Below are positions 7,956 to 14,959 of a DNA stretch of 34,285 nucleotides, in pieces; position 1 is the first letter of the stretch; every line of letters begins with the position of its first letter. A program made the position numbers and the translations under genes. Under the pieces are notes generated by a model, which did no database searches, had not been told where the DNA came from, and saw only the letters and a program-made list of their open reading frames with translations. The stretch lies in contig NZ_LT546237.1 in assembly GCF_900078675.2 (NCBI RefSeq), positions 4,022,288 through 4,056,572 of the forward strand, read 5' to 3'. Origin of the DNA: Mycobacterium interjectum (GTDB lineage: Bacteria; Actinomycetota; Actinomycetes; Mycobacteriales; Mycobacteriaceae).

Positions 7956-8282
7956 GGAGCCATCCCTTCGTCTCGGCCGCGAGTCCGCGACCGCCTCCCC
8001 GATGCTGGGATTCGCGCCACACGTGCCCGTTGCTGTGACCTGGATCCCCCCGAGTGCCAAAGATAGCGGTTCGATATCGATTGCGCAACGGCTTTCTGGT
8101 ACAGACGTACCTTTCCCCGTGAGTTGGCGCGGAGGCAGCCCGCGACCGATCGGCACCGCGCCCGGCGCGCGGCCAAACAGGTTACGAGGGGCGAGGAGGC
8201 TTTACCAAGCGACGAGGTGGATATCGGTGCACGATGACGCCGCTCACCCCGGCGTGAATGACGCCGTCGGTTTGACTGGCTT
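7956..8282. other. Long upstream region of the WhiB gene, next to tRNA-Ser
   Basis: These 327 bases lie between the chosen WhiB start and the tRNA 3' end. They hold the candidate WhiB promoter (8060-8088), and the WhiB frame remains open here up to 8156. I see no integrase, attachment-site repeat or convincing small gene in this stretch. Confidence 0.4.
8060..8088 (-). promoter_or_regulatory. Candidate promoter of the WhiB4-type gene
   Basis: On the minus strand TTGCGC (8083-8088) is followed after 17 bases by TATCTT (8060-8065), a good SigA-like pair. Transcription would start near 8053, giving a leader of about 100 bases to TTG 7955. The position argues against the longer ATG 8156 start, which would lie upstream of the promoter. 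Confidence 0.45.
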
Positions 8283-8372
8283 TGGCGGTGGCGGAGGGAT
8301 TTGAACCCTCGGACGGTTTTAGCCGTCACACGCTTTCGAGGCGTGCTCCTTAGGCCGCTCGGACACGCCACC
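8283..8372 (-). tRNA. serX: tRNA-Ser (anticodon CGA)
   Basis: The minus strand folds into a 90-base class II tRNA. The acceptor stem pairs GGTGGCG (8372-8366) with CGCCACC (8293-8287), the discriminator is G and the CCA end is encoded (8285-8283). The anticodon loop CTCGAAA (8340-8334) gives anticodon CGA (8338-8336), reading UCG. A long variable arm (about GTGTGACGGCTAAAACCGTC) and a GTTCAAATC T-loop confirm tRNA-Ser. It lies next to tadA, as in M. tuberculosis. tRNA-Ser genes are common integration sites, but I found no duplicated 3' end in the window. Confidence 0.95.
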
Positions 8373-8401
8373 GCCAGGCAGCTTACCCAACCGCTGGCCG
8401 C

Positions 8402-8794
8402 TCACCCCAATCGCTGGCGGGCGAAGAAGTCCTCCAGCGGCGCGGCGCATTGCTGCGCGAGCACACCGCCGCGCACCTGCGGGCGGTGGTTGAGCCGACG
8501 GTCGCGGACGACGTCCCACAGCGACCCGACCGCTCCCGTCTTGGGTTCCCACGCCCCGAACACCAGCCGCGCGATGCGGGCCAGGACCAACGCGCCCGCG
8601 CACATAGTGCACGGTTCGACGGTCACCGCGAGCGTGGCGCCCTCCAGCCGCCACCCGTCGCCGAGCACGTGCGCGGCCGCCCGCATCGCCAGGATTTCGG
8701 CGTGCGCGGTCGGATCGCCAAGGGCCTCACGGGCATTCACCGCCCGGGCCAGTTCGGTCCCGTCGGCGCCGATGACCACCGCACCGATCGGCAC
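8402..8794 (-). CDS. tadA: tRNA-specific adenosine deaminase TadA (start region altered)
   Basis: TadA converts A34 to inosine in tRNA-Arg(ACG). The zinc and catalytic motifs are present: DPTAHAEI (His ligand and catalytic Glu), PCTMCAG (two Cys ligands), plus GAWEPKTGAVGSLWDV and NHR as in the family. The coordinates given begin at the first canonical in-frame start (GTG 8794), but that omits the usual first helix. The same frame continues to 8857 and encodes ITDEDLIRTALSVAATAGPRD, which is clearly the normal TadA N-terminus. The expected GTG (8867) is out of frame because CGGTGAT is duplicated at 8851-8864. Initiation from ATC 8857 or CTG 8842, or a sequencing error, would rescue the full length. 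It lies directly after the tadA-associated gene. Confidence 0.85.
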   Translation of the reverse strand: MPIGAVVIGADGTELARAVNAREALGDPTAHAEILAMRAAAHVLGDGWRLEGATLAVTVEPCTMCAGALVLARIARLVFGAWEPKTGAVGSLWDVVRDRRLNHRPQVRGGVLAQQCAAPLEDFFARQRLG

Positions 8795-8850
8795 GTCGCG
8801 GGGGCCCGCCGTCGCGGCGACCGACAGTGCGGTGCGGATCAGGTCTTCGT

Positions 8851-8864
8851 CGGTGATCGGTGAT
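8851..8864. repeat. 7-bp tandem duplication at the tadA start
   Basis: CGGTGAT occurs twice in a row. Removing one copy makes GTG-ATC-ACC-GAC-GAA-GAC an in-frame TadA start overlapping the TGA of the upstream gene. With both copies present that GTG is in the wrong frame and TGA (8866-8864) precedes the TadA frame. Confidence 0.9.
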
Positions 8865-9385
8865 CACCGACCGAGGCGGTCGATCACCGCCGACAGCTCG
8901 TCGGCGAAGCCCATCTCGCGGGCGATGCGGCCCAATTGCTCGTCGGCGTACAGGTCGCTCTCGTCGAGGATGACCCCCAGCACCGCCTCGGGCAGTCCGA
9001 CATCGGACAGCAGCCCCAGGTCGCCCTCCTCGAACGGGTCCGCGTCCTCGAGGTCCTCGGGATCGATGTCGGCGTCGAGGTTGTCCAGCGCTTCGGCGGC
9101 GATGTCGTAGTCCAGCGCGGCGGTGGCATCCGAGAGCAGCAGCCTGGTCCCCGACGGTCCTGGGCGAACGATGACGAAAAATTCGTCGTCCACGTCGAGG
9201 AGTCCGAAGACCGCGCCGGAGCTGCGCAGCTCACGCAGCTCGGTCTCGGCGGCCTTCAGGCTCGTCAGCGCCTTGGGAGACATGGCATAACAGCGCCATT
9301 TGCCCTCTTCGCGCACGACCGCAACGCCGAAGCCGTCCGGCGCGTCCGCGGACGGGCCTTGCGCCGAGGCCCGCTGTGCTCCCAT
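8864..9385 (-). CDS. tRNA adenosine deaminase-associated protein
   Basis: This 173-residue acidic protein matches the actinobacterial family encoded next to tadA (Rv3753c in M. tuberculosis by order). Recognisable parts are DGFGVAVVREEGKWRCYAMSP at the N-terminus, a DVDDEFFVIVRPGPSGTRLLLSDATAALDYDIA middle, an Asp/Glu-rich linker (DADIDPEDLEDADPFEEGDLGLL) and a helical C-terminus. The molecular role is not established; it is assumed to act with TadA. ATG 9385 is preceded by a TAGCGT -10 box eight bases upstream, so it is probably leaderless. Its stop once overlapped the tadA start and now ends within the 7-bp duplication. Confidence 0.85.
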   Translation of the reverse strand: MGAQRASAQGPSADAPDGFGVAVVREEGKWRCYAMSPKALTSLKAAETELRELRSSGAVFGLLDVDDEFFVIVRPGPSGTRLLLSDATAALDYDIAAEALDNLDADIDPEDLEDADPFEEGDLGLLSDVGLPEAVLGVILDESDLYADEQLGRIAREMGFADELSAVIDRLGR

Positions 9386-9393
9386 GGGCGCCT

Positions 9394-9399
9394 ACGCTA
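9394..9399 (-). promoter_or_regulatory. -10 element upstream of the tadA-associated gene
   Basis: TAGCGT on the minus strand lies eight bases before ATG 9385. This fits a leaderless promoter for the deaminase-associated gene and tadA. Confidence 0.35.
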
Positions 9400-9454
9400 G
9401 TCGCTGACCAGGCCCTCTGACCAGACGCAGCGCTGACTGTGCCAACCTTGGATT

Positions 9455-10426
9455 GTGGCTCATCCTCGGTCCGAAACCCCCGTGTGCGTGCTCGGGCTGG
9501 GCCTCATCGGGGGCTCGATCATGCGGGCCACCACGGCGGCCGGCCGCGACGTGTTCGGCTACAACCGGTCGGTGGAGGGCGCGCACGCCGCCAGCGCCGA
9601 CGGCTTCGACGCCAGCACCGATCTCACCCAGACCCTGACCCGGGCCGCCGACACCGGCGCGCTGATCGTCCTGGCCGTGCCGATGCCGGCGTTGGCAGGC
9701 CTGCTCGCCCACGTCAGCGAACTGGCCCCCGATTGCCCGCTGACCGACGTCACCAGCGTCAAAAGCGCCGTGCTCGACGCGGTGGCCGCGGCGGGCCTGC
9801 TGGAGCGCTTCGTCGGCGGTCACCCCATGACGGGCACCGCGGATTCGGGTTGGGCCGCGGGCTATGCCGGGTTGTTCACCAGGGCGCCGTGGGTGGTCAG
9901 CGTGGACGACCATGTCGACCCCCGGATCTGGTCGATGGTGATGCAGCTCGCGCTGGACTGCGGCGCGCTGGTGGTGCCGGCCAAATCGGACGAGCACGAC
10001 GCCGCGGCGGCGGCCATCTCCCATCTCCCGCACCTGCTCGCCGAGGCGCTGGCCGTCACGGCCGGGGAGGTCCCGCTGGCCTTCGCGCTGGCGGCCGGCT
10101 CCTTCCGCGACGGCACCCGGGTCGCCGGCACCGCCCCGGAACTGGTGCGGGCGATGTGCGAGAGCAATTCCGCGCAGCTGCTGCCCGAGCTCGACCAGGT
10201 CATCGAGCTACTCGTCCGCGCCCGCGAGTCGCTGGCCTCCCACAACACGCTGGCCGACCTCATCGACGCGGGCCACGCCGCGCGGACCCGTTACGACAGC
10301 TTCCCGCGCTCCGACATCTTCACCGTCGTCATCGGCGCGGAGAACTGGCGCGAAGAACTGGCCGCGGCGGGCCGGGCGGGCGGGGTGATCAGATCCGCTC
10401 TGCCAAGCCTGGATAGTCCACGATGA
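9455..10426 (+). CDS. tyrA: Prephenate dehydrogenase TyrA
   Basis: TyrA oxidatively decarboxylates prephenate to 4-hydroxyphenylpyruvate in tyrosine synthesis. The 323-residue protein has the Rossmann motif GLGLIGGS at about 14-21, the [11 protein letters not shown] strand, a [11 protein letters not shown] block and the [18 protein letters not shown] signature with the catalytic His. The helical dimerisation domain follows ([20 protein letters not shown]). No ACT domain is seen, unlike some family members. GTG 9455 was chosen because the Rossmann strand begins directly after it; it is also the start used by the M. tuberculosis homologue Rv3754 as I recall it. The gene ends convergently inside the next one, overlapping by 38 bases. 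Confidence 0.93.
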   Translation: MAHPRSETPVCVLGLGLIGGSIMRATTAAGRDVFGYNRSVEGAHAASADGFDASTDLTQTLTRAADTGALIVLAVPMPALAGLLAHVSELAPDCPLTDVTSVKSAVLDAVAAAGLLERFVGGHPMTGTADSGWAAGYAGLFTRAPWVVSVDDHVDPRIWSMVMQLALDCGALVVPAKSDEHDAAAAAISHLPHLLAEALAVTAGEVPLAFALAAGSFRDGTRVAGTAPELVRAMCESNSAQLLPELDQVIELLVRARESLASHNTLADLIDAGHAARTRYDSFPRSDIFTVVIGAENWREELAAAGRAGGVIRSALPSLDSPR

Positions 10427-10988
10427 ATCCCTCTTCATCGGCGCTCACCGCGGTGTCGGCGACCGGGGAGCGCAACTTGATCCCCTCGCGGCTTCCCTCG
10501 CTGGTGTAGCTCACCGTCGCCGCGGTGACGGACATGTCGGGTACGTTCACATAGACCATCGGCAACGTGACCATGTCCGCCCGCTCGTGCAGCCCGAGGC
10601 GCCGGATGGGCAGCGCATTGAAAAACGGGCTGAACACCACGTCGACGTCGAGCGCGCCGTTGTACCCGGCGCGCCGCTCGCCCTGGTGGTCGGTCACCAG
10701 CCACATGTTTTCCTCGTCGCGGGCGATGGAGAGCACGCGTTCCCGCTCGGCCAGCGTGACGGTCAGCCCCAGGCGCTTGGTGGCGCCGGTCTCGTCGGTC
10801 TGCACGTCGTAGTAGGCGCCGAACGCCGGGTTGGTCGCGGTGGCGGCGGCCACGATGCGTCCATTGGCCCGGATCCGCTTGCCGGACACTTGGATTCGCA
10901 CCGATTCCATGCGGGATACGTCCTGCGCGCGCCAGGTCAACATCGCCTGCCACACGCGCCGGGCTGGGTCAGAGGGGGCTGCGTTCAC
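10389..10988 (-). CDS. Putative glycolipid-binding domain protein (PF06475 type)
   Basis: A 199-residue protein with a beta-rich fold and the PF06475-like features [12 protein letters not shown] near the start, an [10 protein letters not shown] strand, [20 protein letters not shown] in the middle and a [18 protein letters not shown] strand near the end. It corresponds to Rv3755c by position and has the same length as I recall it. The family name comes from lipid-binding homologues; the ligand here is unknown. GTG 10988 was preferred to the longer ATG 11036 on homologue length. The 3' end overlaps that of tyrA by 38 bases, and it follows proZ closely on the same strand (gap of four bases), so it may be the last gene of the pro operon. 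Confidence 0.8.
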   Translation of the reverse strand: MNAAPSDPARRVWQAMLTWRAQDVSRMESVRIQVSGKRIRANGRIVAAATATNPAFGAYYDVQTDETGATKRLGLTVTLAERERVLSIARDEENMWLVTDHQGERRAGYNGALDVDVVFSPFFNALPIRRLGLHERADMVTLPMVYVNVPDMSVTAATVSYTSEGSREGIKLRSPVADTAVSADEEGFIVDYPGLAERI

Positions 10989-10992
10989 GCTT

Positions 10993-11751
10993 CTACCGTA
11001 GGACTTGTCCATCGGCGGCGGCGGGTTTGGCCCCAAGTGCGGTGGGCGTCACGTGGCCGGGCCGCCGGGCGGCCCCGCCTGATCGGCCGCGCAACCGCCC
11101 GGTGCCCGGCACCGAGGCCCACACCGCCAGCGCGAGCAGGCCGTCGAGGATCAGCGCGAGCGCGGCCACCATCAGCGCACCGACCAGGGCGAGCTGAAAT
11201 TGGCGCTCCTTGATCCCGTCGATCAGGTATCGGCCCAGCCCACCGAGGCTGGCATAGGCGGCCACCGTCGCGGTGGCGACCACCTGCAGCGTCGCGTTGC
11301 GCAGCCCGCCCAGGATCAGCGGCAGCGCGTTGGGTATCTCGACGCGCAGCAACACCCGGGTCTCCGTCATGCCCATGGCGCGGGCGGCGTCGACGACCGT
11401 CGGGTCGACATTGGCGATGCCCGCGTACGTACCGGCCAGCAGCGAAGGCACTCCGAGCAGCATCAGGGCAACCAGCGGCGGCCCGATGCCCAGCCCGAAC
11501 AGCAATACCCCCAGCAGCAGCACGCCCAGCGTCGGCAGCGCCCGCAGCCCGTTGACCGCCCCCACCACCAGGAGCGTGCCGCGACCCGTGTGCCCGATGA
11601 CCAGCCCGATCGGGACGGCGATCACCGCGGACGCGGCCACCGCGATCGCGGTGTACTCCAGATGCTCCACGACGCGCGCCGCCAGCCCGACCGGACCGGT
11701 CCAGTTGTCGGCGGTCAGCAGGTAGGCGAGCGCCCGTTGTAGGAAGTTCAT
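10993..11751 (-). CDS. proZ: Osmoprotectant ABC transporter permease ProZ
   Basis: An integral membrane permease of 252 residues with about five or six hydrophobic segments (for example TAIAVAASAVIAVPIGLVIG, GVLLLGVLLFGLGIGPPLVALMLL and QLALVGALMVAALALILDGL). The EAA-type cytoplasmic loop is visible as VVDAARAMGMTETRVLLRVEIPNALPLILGGLRNA, which contacts the ATPase ProV. The C-terminus is a short basic and Ala/Gly-rich tail. The start at 11751 overlaps the end of proW by four bases (ATGA). It is one of two permeases of the glycine-betaine/proline/choline-type importer encoded here. Confidence 0.92.
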   Translation of the reverse strand: MNFLQRALAYLLTADNWTGPVGLAARVVEHLEYTAIAVAASAVIAVPIGLVIGHTGRGTLLVVGAVNGLRALPTLGVLLLGVLLFGLGIGPPLVALMLLGVPSLLAGTYAGIANVDPTVVDAARAMGMTETRVLLRVEIPNALPLILGGLRNATLQVVATATVAAYASLGGLGRYLIDGIKERQFQLALVGALMVAALALILDGLLALAVWASVPGTGRLRGRSGGAARRPGHVTPTALGAKPAAADGQVLR

Positions 11752-12434
11752 CGCGCGCCGCCCACGACCGGGGCCACCACCGAGCGGCGACCGGTCCTGC
11801 GCCCGGCGCGCTCCCACGGCGTGGCAAGCCGCCCGGCCACGACGATGACCGCGTCGATGACGGTGGCCAGCACGAACAGCGCGACGATGCCCGCGACGAT
11901 CTGGTCGCTCTTGTCGGTCTGGTAGCCCGCGGTGAACCAGGTGCCCAGGCCGCCGATGCCGATCACCGAGCCGACCGAGACCATCGCGATGTTGGTCACC
12001 ACGACCACGCGCAACCCTGCGACCAACACCGGGATAGACAGCGGCAGGTCGACTTTCAGCATCCGCTTGAGTGTCGGGTACCCAACCGCGGCGGCGGCGT
12101 CGCGCACCTGGGCCGGCACCGCATCCAGCGCCTCGAGCACCCCCCGCACCAGCAACGCGGCGGTGTAGGCGCTCAGCGCGACCATGACGTTGGCCTCGTC
12201 GAGGATCCGCGTTCCGATGATCATCGGCAAGACCACGAACAGTGCCAGCGACGGAATGGTGAACACGACGGCGGCGCCCGCCGTCGTCAGCCGTCGGGGA
12301 ATCGGCGCGCGCTGCACCGCGACGCCCAGCGGGACCGCGATCGCCAACCCGATCAGCACCGGCACCAACGACAGCCGCAGATGCACCAGCGTCAGCGCCC
12401 AGGCGTCGTCGAGATGGGTGAACAAGTAGTGCAT
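11748..12434 (-). CDS. proW: Osmoprotectant ABC transporter permease ProW
   Basis: This 228-residue permease has hydrophobic segments from residue 15 onward (LVHLRLSLVPVLIGLAIAVPL, AVVFTIPSLALFVVLPMIIG, VLVAGLRVVVVTNIAMVSVG, AGIVALFVLATVIDAVIVV). The EAA loop VPAQVRDAAAAVGYPTLKRMLKVDLPLSIPVL faces the ATPase. ATG 12434 is preceded by a GAGGAGAG-type ribosome site in the 12-base gap after proV. It pairs with ProZ to form the membrane channel. The C-terminal tail is basic, as is usual for the cytoplasmic end. Confidence 0.92.
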   Translation of the reverse strand: MHYLFTHLDDAWALTLVHLRLSLVPVLIGLAIAVPLGVAVQRAPIPRRLTTAGAAVVFTIPSLALFVVLPMIIGTRILDEANVMVALSAYTAALLVRGVLEALDAVPAQVRDAAAAVGYPTLKRMLKVDLPLSIPVLVAGLRVVVVTNIAMVSVGSVIGIGGLGTWFTAGYQTDKSDQIVAGIVALFVLATVIDAVIVVAGRLATPWERAGRRTGRRSVVAPVVGGAR

Positions 12435-12446
12435 CGACCCTCTCCT

Positions 12447-13538
12447 CTAGGCCCGCCGCCGCGCGTCGACCGCGGCCAGCACGTCGGCGGCCAGCACGCC
12501 GCCGATGACCTTGCCCCCGTCGTCCACGGCGACGCCGACGCCCGACGGCGACGACAGCGCCGCGTCGAGCGCGTGGCTGAGATTGCCGCCCGGGCGGAAC
12601 AGCGAGCCGACGCCACTGACGCTGTCGGCCAACGGCGCGCCGCCGCGGTGCTTGCGCAGGCCCTCGGCGTCGATCCACCCCACTGGGGCTCCCGCGTCGT
12701 CGACCACCACCGCCCAGCCGTCGGGCAGGCCGGTATCGCGCAGGCTGTCGGCGGCGACCCGCTCGATGTCATGCAAAGACAAGCCGGCCGCGTCCATCAG
12801 CTGCAGCAATCGGTAGCCGCGGCCCATGCCGATGAACCTGGCCACGAATTCGTTGGCCGGACGCGAAAGCAGCTGCGCGGGTTCGTCGTACTGCTGCAGT
12901 ACGCCGCCTTTGAACACCGCTACCCGATCGCCCAGTCTGAGCGCCTCGTCGATGTCGTGAGTGACGAAGACGATGGTCTTGCGCAATTCGCCTTGCAGCC
13001 GCAGTATTTCGTTTTGCAGCTCGTGCCGTACCACCGGGTCGACCGCCGAGAACGGCTCGTCCATCAGCAGGATGGGTGGGTCCGCGGCCAGTGCGCGGGC
13101 CACACCGACGCGTTGTTGTTCACCGCCGGACAGCTGGGCCGGGTAGCGGGCGGCGATCTTGGTGTCGAGCCCGACGCGTTCGAGCACCTCGTAGGCGGCT
13201 TTGCGGGCGGCCCTACGTGGCTGTCCCTTCAGCACCGGAACGGTTGCGACGTTGTCGATCACGCGCTGATGGGGCATGAGTCCGGCGTGCTGGATGACGT
13301 AGCCGATCCCGAGGCGCAGGCGCACCGGGTTGACGCCTCTGACGTCCGCGCCGTCGACGGTGATGGTGCCGCAGGTCGGCTCGATCATCCGGTTGATCAT
13401 CCGCAGCGCCGTGGTCTTGCCGCTGCCCGAAGACCCGACGAAGACGGTCAATTCGCCGGTCGGAACCGTCAGGCTCAGCCGGTCCACGGCGGCGGTCCCG
13501 TCGGCGAACACCTTGCTGACGTGGTCGAAGACAATCAA
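12447..13538 (-). CDS. proV: Osmoprotectant ABC transporter ATP-binding protein ProV with C-terminal CBS region
   Basis: A 363-residue ABC ATPase. Walker A GSSGSGKTT is at about 35-43, the Q-loop near 83 (VIQHAG), signature LSGGEQQR at about 136-143, Walker B ILLMDEP at about 156-162, and the switch His at 194 (FVTHD). The region after about 245 carries a CBS-domain pair like that of OpuA/ProV ATPases (WAVVVDDAGAPVGWIDAEGL and GVGVAVDDGGKVIGGVLAADVL). In related proteins this senses ionic strength or cyclic-di-AMP; whether it does so here is not shown. It overlaps proX by four bases, so the order is proX, proV, proW, proZ. Confidence 0.94.
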   Translation of the reverse strand: MIVFDHVSKVFADGTAAVDRLSLTVPTGELTVFVGSSGSGKTTALRMINRMIEPTCGTITVDGADVRGVNPVRLRLGIGYVIQHAGLMPHQRVIDNVATVPVLKGQPRRAARKAAYEVLERVGLDTKIAARYPAQLSGGEQQRVGVARALAADPPILLMDEPFSAVDPVVRHELQNEILRLQGELRKTIVFVTHDIDEALRLGDRVAVFKGGVLQQYDEPAQLLSRPANEFVARFIGMGRGYRLLQLMDAAGLSLHDIERVAADSLRDTGLPDGWAVVVDDAGAPVGWIDAEGLRKHRGGAPLADSVSGVGSLFRPGGNLSHALDAALSSPSGVGVAVDDGGKVIGGVLAADVLAAVDARRRA

Positions 13539-14488
13539 CGGCGTTGGCCGATCGGGTGGTTGAAGCCGTTGTACTGCACCCAGTTTCGTGCCGCCTGGTC
13601 CGGATCGACTCCCGAGTTTCCCGACACCGCGGCGTTGAGGCCGGCCATGCCGGTGGTGCTCAGCTTCGCCGAGACCGCGTCGAGCACGTTCTTGAGCAGA
13701 TCCGACTTCTTCTGCGAATTCACGAGCGGGACAATGTTGCCGGCCAGAAAGTTGTGTTCGGGATCCTCGAGCGCCACCAGGTGTTCTTGCAGGATGGCCG
13801 GTGACGTGCTGAAGACGTTGGCGGCGGTGACCCTGCCCTCCAGCAATGCGCGCACGGTCACCGCGCCGCCGCCGTCGTTGATGGCGACGAAGTTACCCGG
13901 GCTAATGGCCAGGCCGTACTTCTGCCGCAAGCCCGGCAGGCCGGACGGCCGGTTCTCGAACGCCGAGGGCGCCCCGAACCGCACCTCGGGCGAGTGGGCG
14001 GCCAAATCGCCGATTGTCTTCAGGTTCCAGTTGCGGGCGGTGCCGGCGGTGACGGTGACCGTGTCGGTGTCGGAAGCCGGTGACGGCGTGAGGATCGACA
14101 GGTCACCGGGAAGTTGCTTGTACAACTCCAACTCGACGTCGTCGAGCAAGGTCGCGGTGGAGTTGGGCGCGAAGTACAACAGCAGGTTGCCGATGTACTC
14201 GGGCACCAGATCGATGGAATGATCTTTCAGCGCAGGGATATACGTCTCTCTGCTGCCGATGCCCATTCGACGCCCGATCTCAAAACCGTTGGCCTGCAGC
14301 GCTTGTGCGTAGATTTCGGCGACGATCTCCGATTCCGGGAAATCGCCGGAGCCGACCACAATGGATTTCGGGCTGCGGGCCACCGCCCCCAGCGGATCGG
14401 AATTGCTGCAGGCCGCGATCAGGCATAACGTGGCCAGCCACGCTGCCGCGCGGAAGGTCGCGCGGCGGGCGCGCGGCAGCATCCTCAT
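13535..14488 (-). CDS. proX: Osmoprotectant ABC transporter substrate-binding lipoprotein ProX
   Basis: A 317-residue lipoprotein. Residues 1-26 form a signal peptide with lipobox LIAAC, so Cys27 would be lipidated and anchor the protein on the outer face of the membrane. The mature part has the OpuAC-type pattern KSIVVGSGDFPESEIVAEIYAQALQANGFEI, then SIDLVPEYIGNLL. This family binds quaternary amines such as glycine betaine, choline or carnitine; the exact ligand is unknown. ATG 14488 has a TAGTGT -10 box seven bases upstream, suggesting a leaderless mRNA for the four-gene operon. Confidence 0.93.
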   Translation of the reverse strand: MRMLPRARRATFRAAAWLATLCLIAACSNSDPLGAVARSPKSIVVGSGDFPESEIVAEIYAQALQANGFEIGRRMGIGSRETYIPALKDHSIDLVPEYIGNLLLYFAPNSTATLLDDVELELYKQLPGDLSILTPSPASDTDTVTVTAGTARNWNLKTIGDLAAHSPEVRFGAPSAFENRPSGLPGLRQKYGLAISPGNFVAINDGGGAVTVRALLEGRVTAANVFSTSPAILQEHLVALEDPEHNFLAGNIVPLVNSQKKSDLLKNVLDAVSAKLSTTGMAGLNAAVSGNSGVDPDQAARNWVQYNGFNHPIGQRR

Positions 14489-14495
14489 AACGCCG

Positions 14496-14501
14496 ACACT
14501 A
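14496..14501 (-). promoter_or_regulatory. -10 element of the proXVWZ operon
   Basis: TAGTGT on the minus strand lies seven bases before ATG 14488. The expected transcription start falls at the start codon, giving a leaderless transcript. Confidence 0.4.
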
Positions 14502-14602
14502 ACGGCAGAACCGCCGCGACGCGGCAGGCCCGAGGGCAGGTCGCGGGTGGTGTTTTGCGTGGATTTGTTTCAATCCGCCCAGGATGGGACAAAGATGACA
14601 GT

Positions 14603-14959
14603 ATGAGTGGCCAAACCCCAGCCTCGCCCACCCCGTCACCGGCTCCGCACGGTGGCGCGACCCCCAAGGAGCCGGCCGTCGGGTTCACCCGCGCCGGCGC
14701 CCTGTGGACGTCCCTGACCGCAGGCTTTCTGACCCTGATCGTGTTGCTCATCTTCATAGCCCAGAACACGAGTTCGGCGTCGTTTGCGTTCTTCGGCTGG
14801 CGCTGGACGTTGCCGCTGGGCGTGGCGATCCTGCTGGCGGCGGTGGTGGGCGGGCTGATCACGGTCGCGGCCGGCACCGCGCGGATCCTTCAGCTGCGTC
14901 GCGCGGCGAAGAAGCATCACGCGGCGGCACACTCAAATCCTTCAGCGCCGCCCGGTTAG
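14603..14959 (+). CDS. LapA/DUF1049-like small membrane protein
   Basis: A 118-residue protein with a Pro/Ser/Ala-rich cytoplasmic start and two membrane segments (about 34-54, SLTAGFLTLIVLLIFIAQN, and about 68-90, LPLGVAILLAAVVGGLITVAA). The short loop NTSSASFAFFGWRWTLP between them is the characteristic LapA/DUF1049 hairpin. The C-terminus is basic (RILQLRRAAKKHHAAA) and probably cytoplasmic. By position it corresponds to Rv3760. ATG 14603 has only a weak upstream purine stretch. It is divergent from proX, and the IS110-like element lies directly after it. Function is unknown; E. coli LapA acts in lipopolysaccharide control, which does not transfer to mycobacteria. Confidence 0.8.
   Translation: MSGQTPASPTPSPAPHGGATPKEPAVGFTRAGALWTSLTAGFLTLIVLLIFIAQNTSSASFAFFGWRWTLPLGVAILLAAVVGGLITVAAGTARILQLRRAAKKHHAAAHSNPSAPPG

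Noticed and set aside
7956..8156. Longer WhiB start at ATG 8156
   Set aside because: The extra 67 residues show no homology and the start would lie upstream of the candidate promoter at 8060-8088.
10993..12678. 561-codon minus-strand frame with proZ at its end
   Set aside because: The first half is out-of-frame proV/proW sequence rich in Arg/Gly; only the part from 11751 is ProZ.
12381..14222. 613-codon plus-strand frame opposite proV/proX
   Set aside because: Antisense shadow; both ABC transporter genes on the minus strand have complete motifs.
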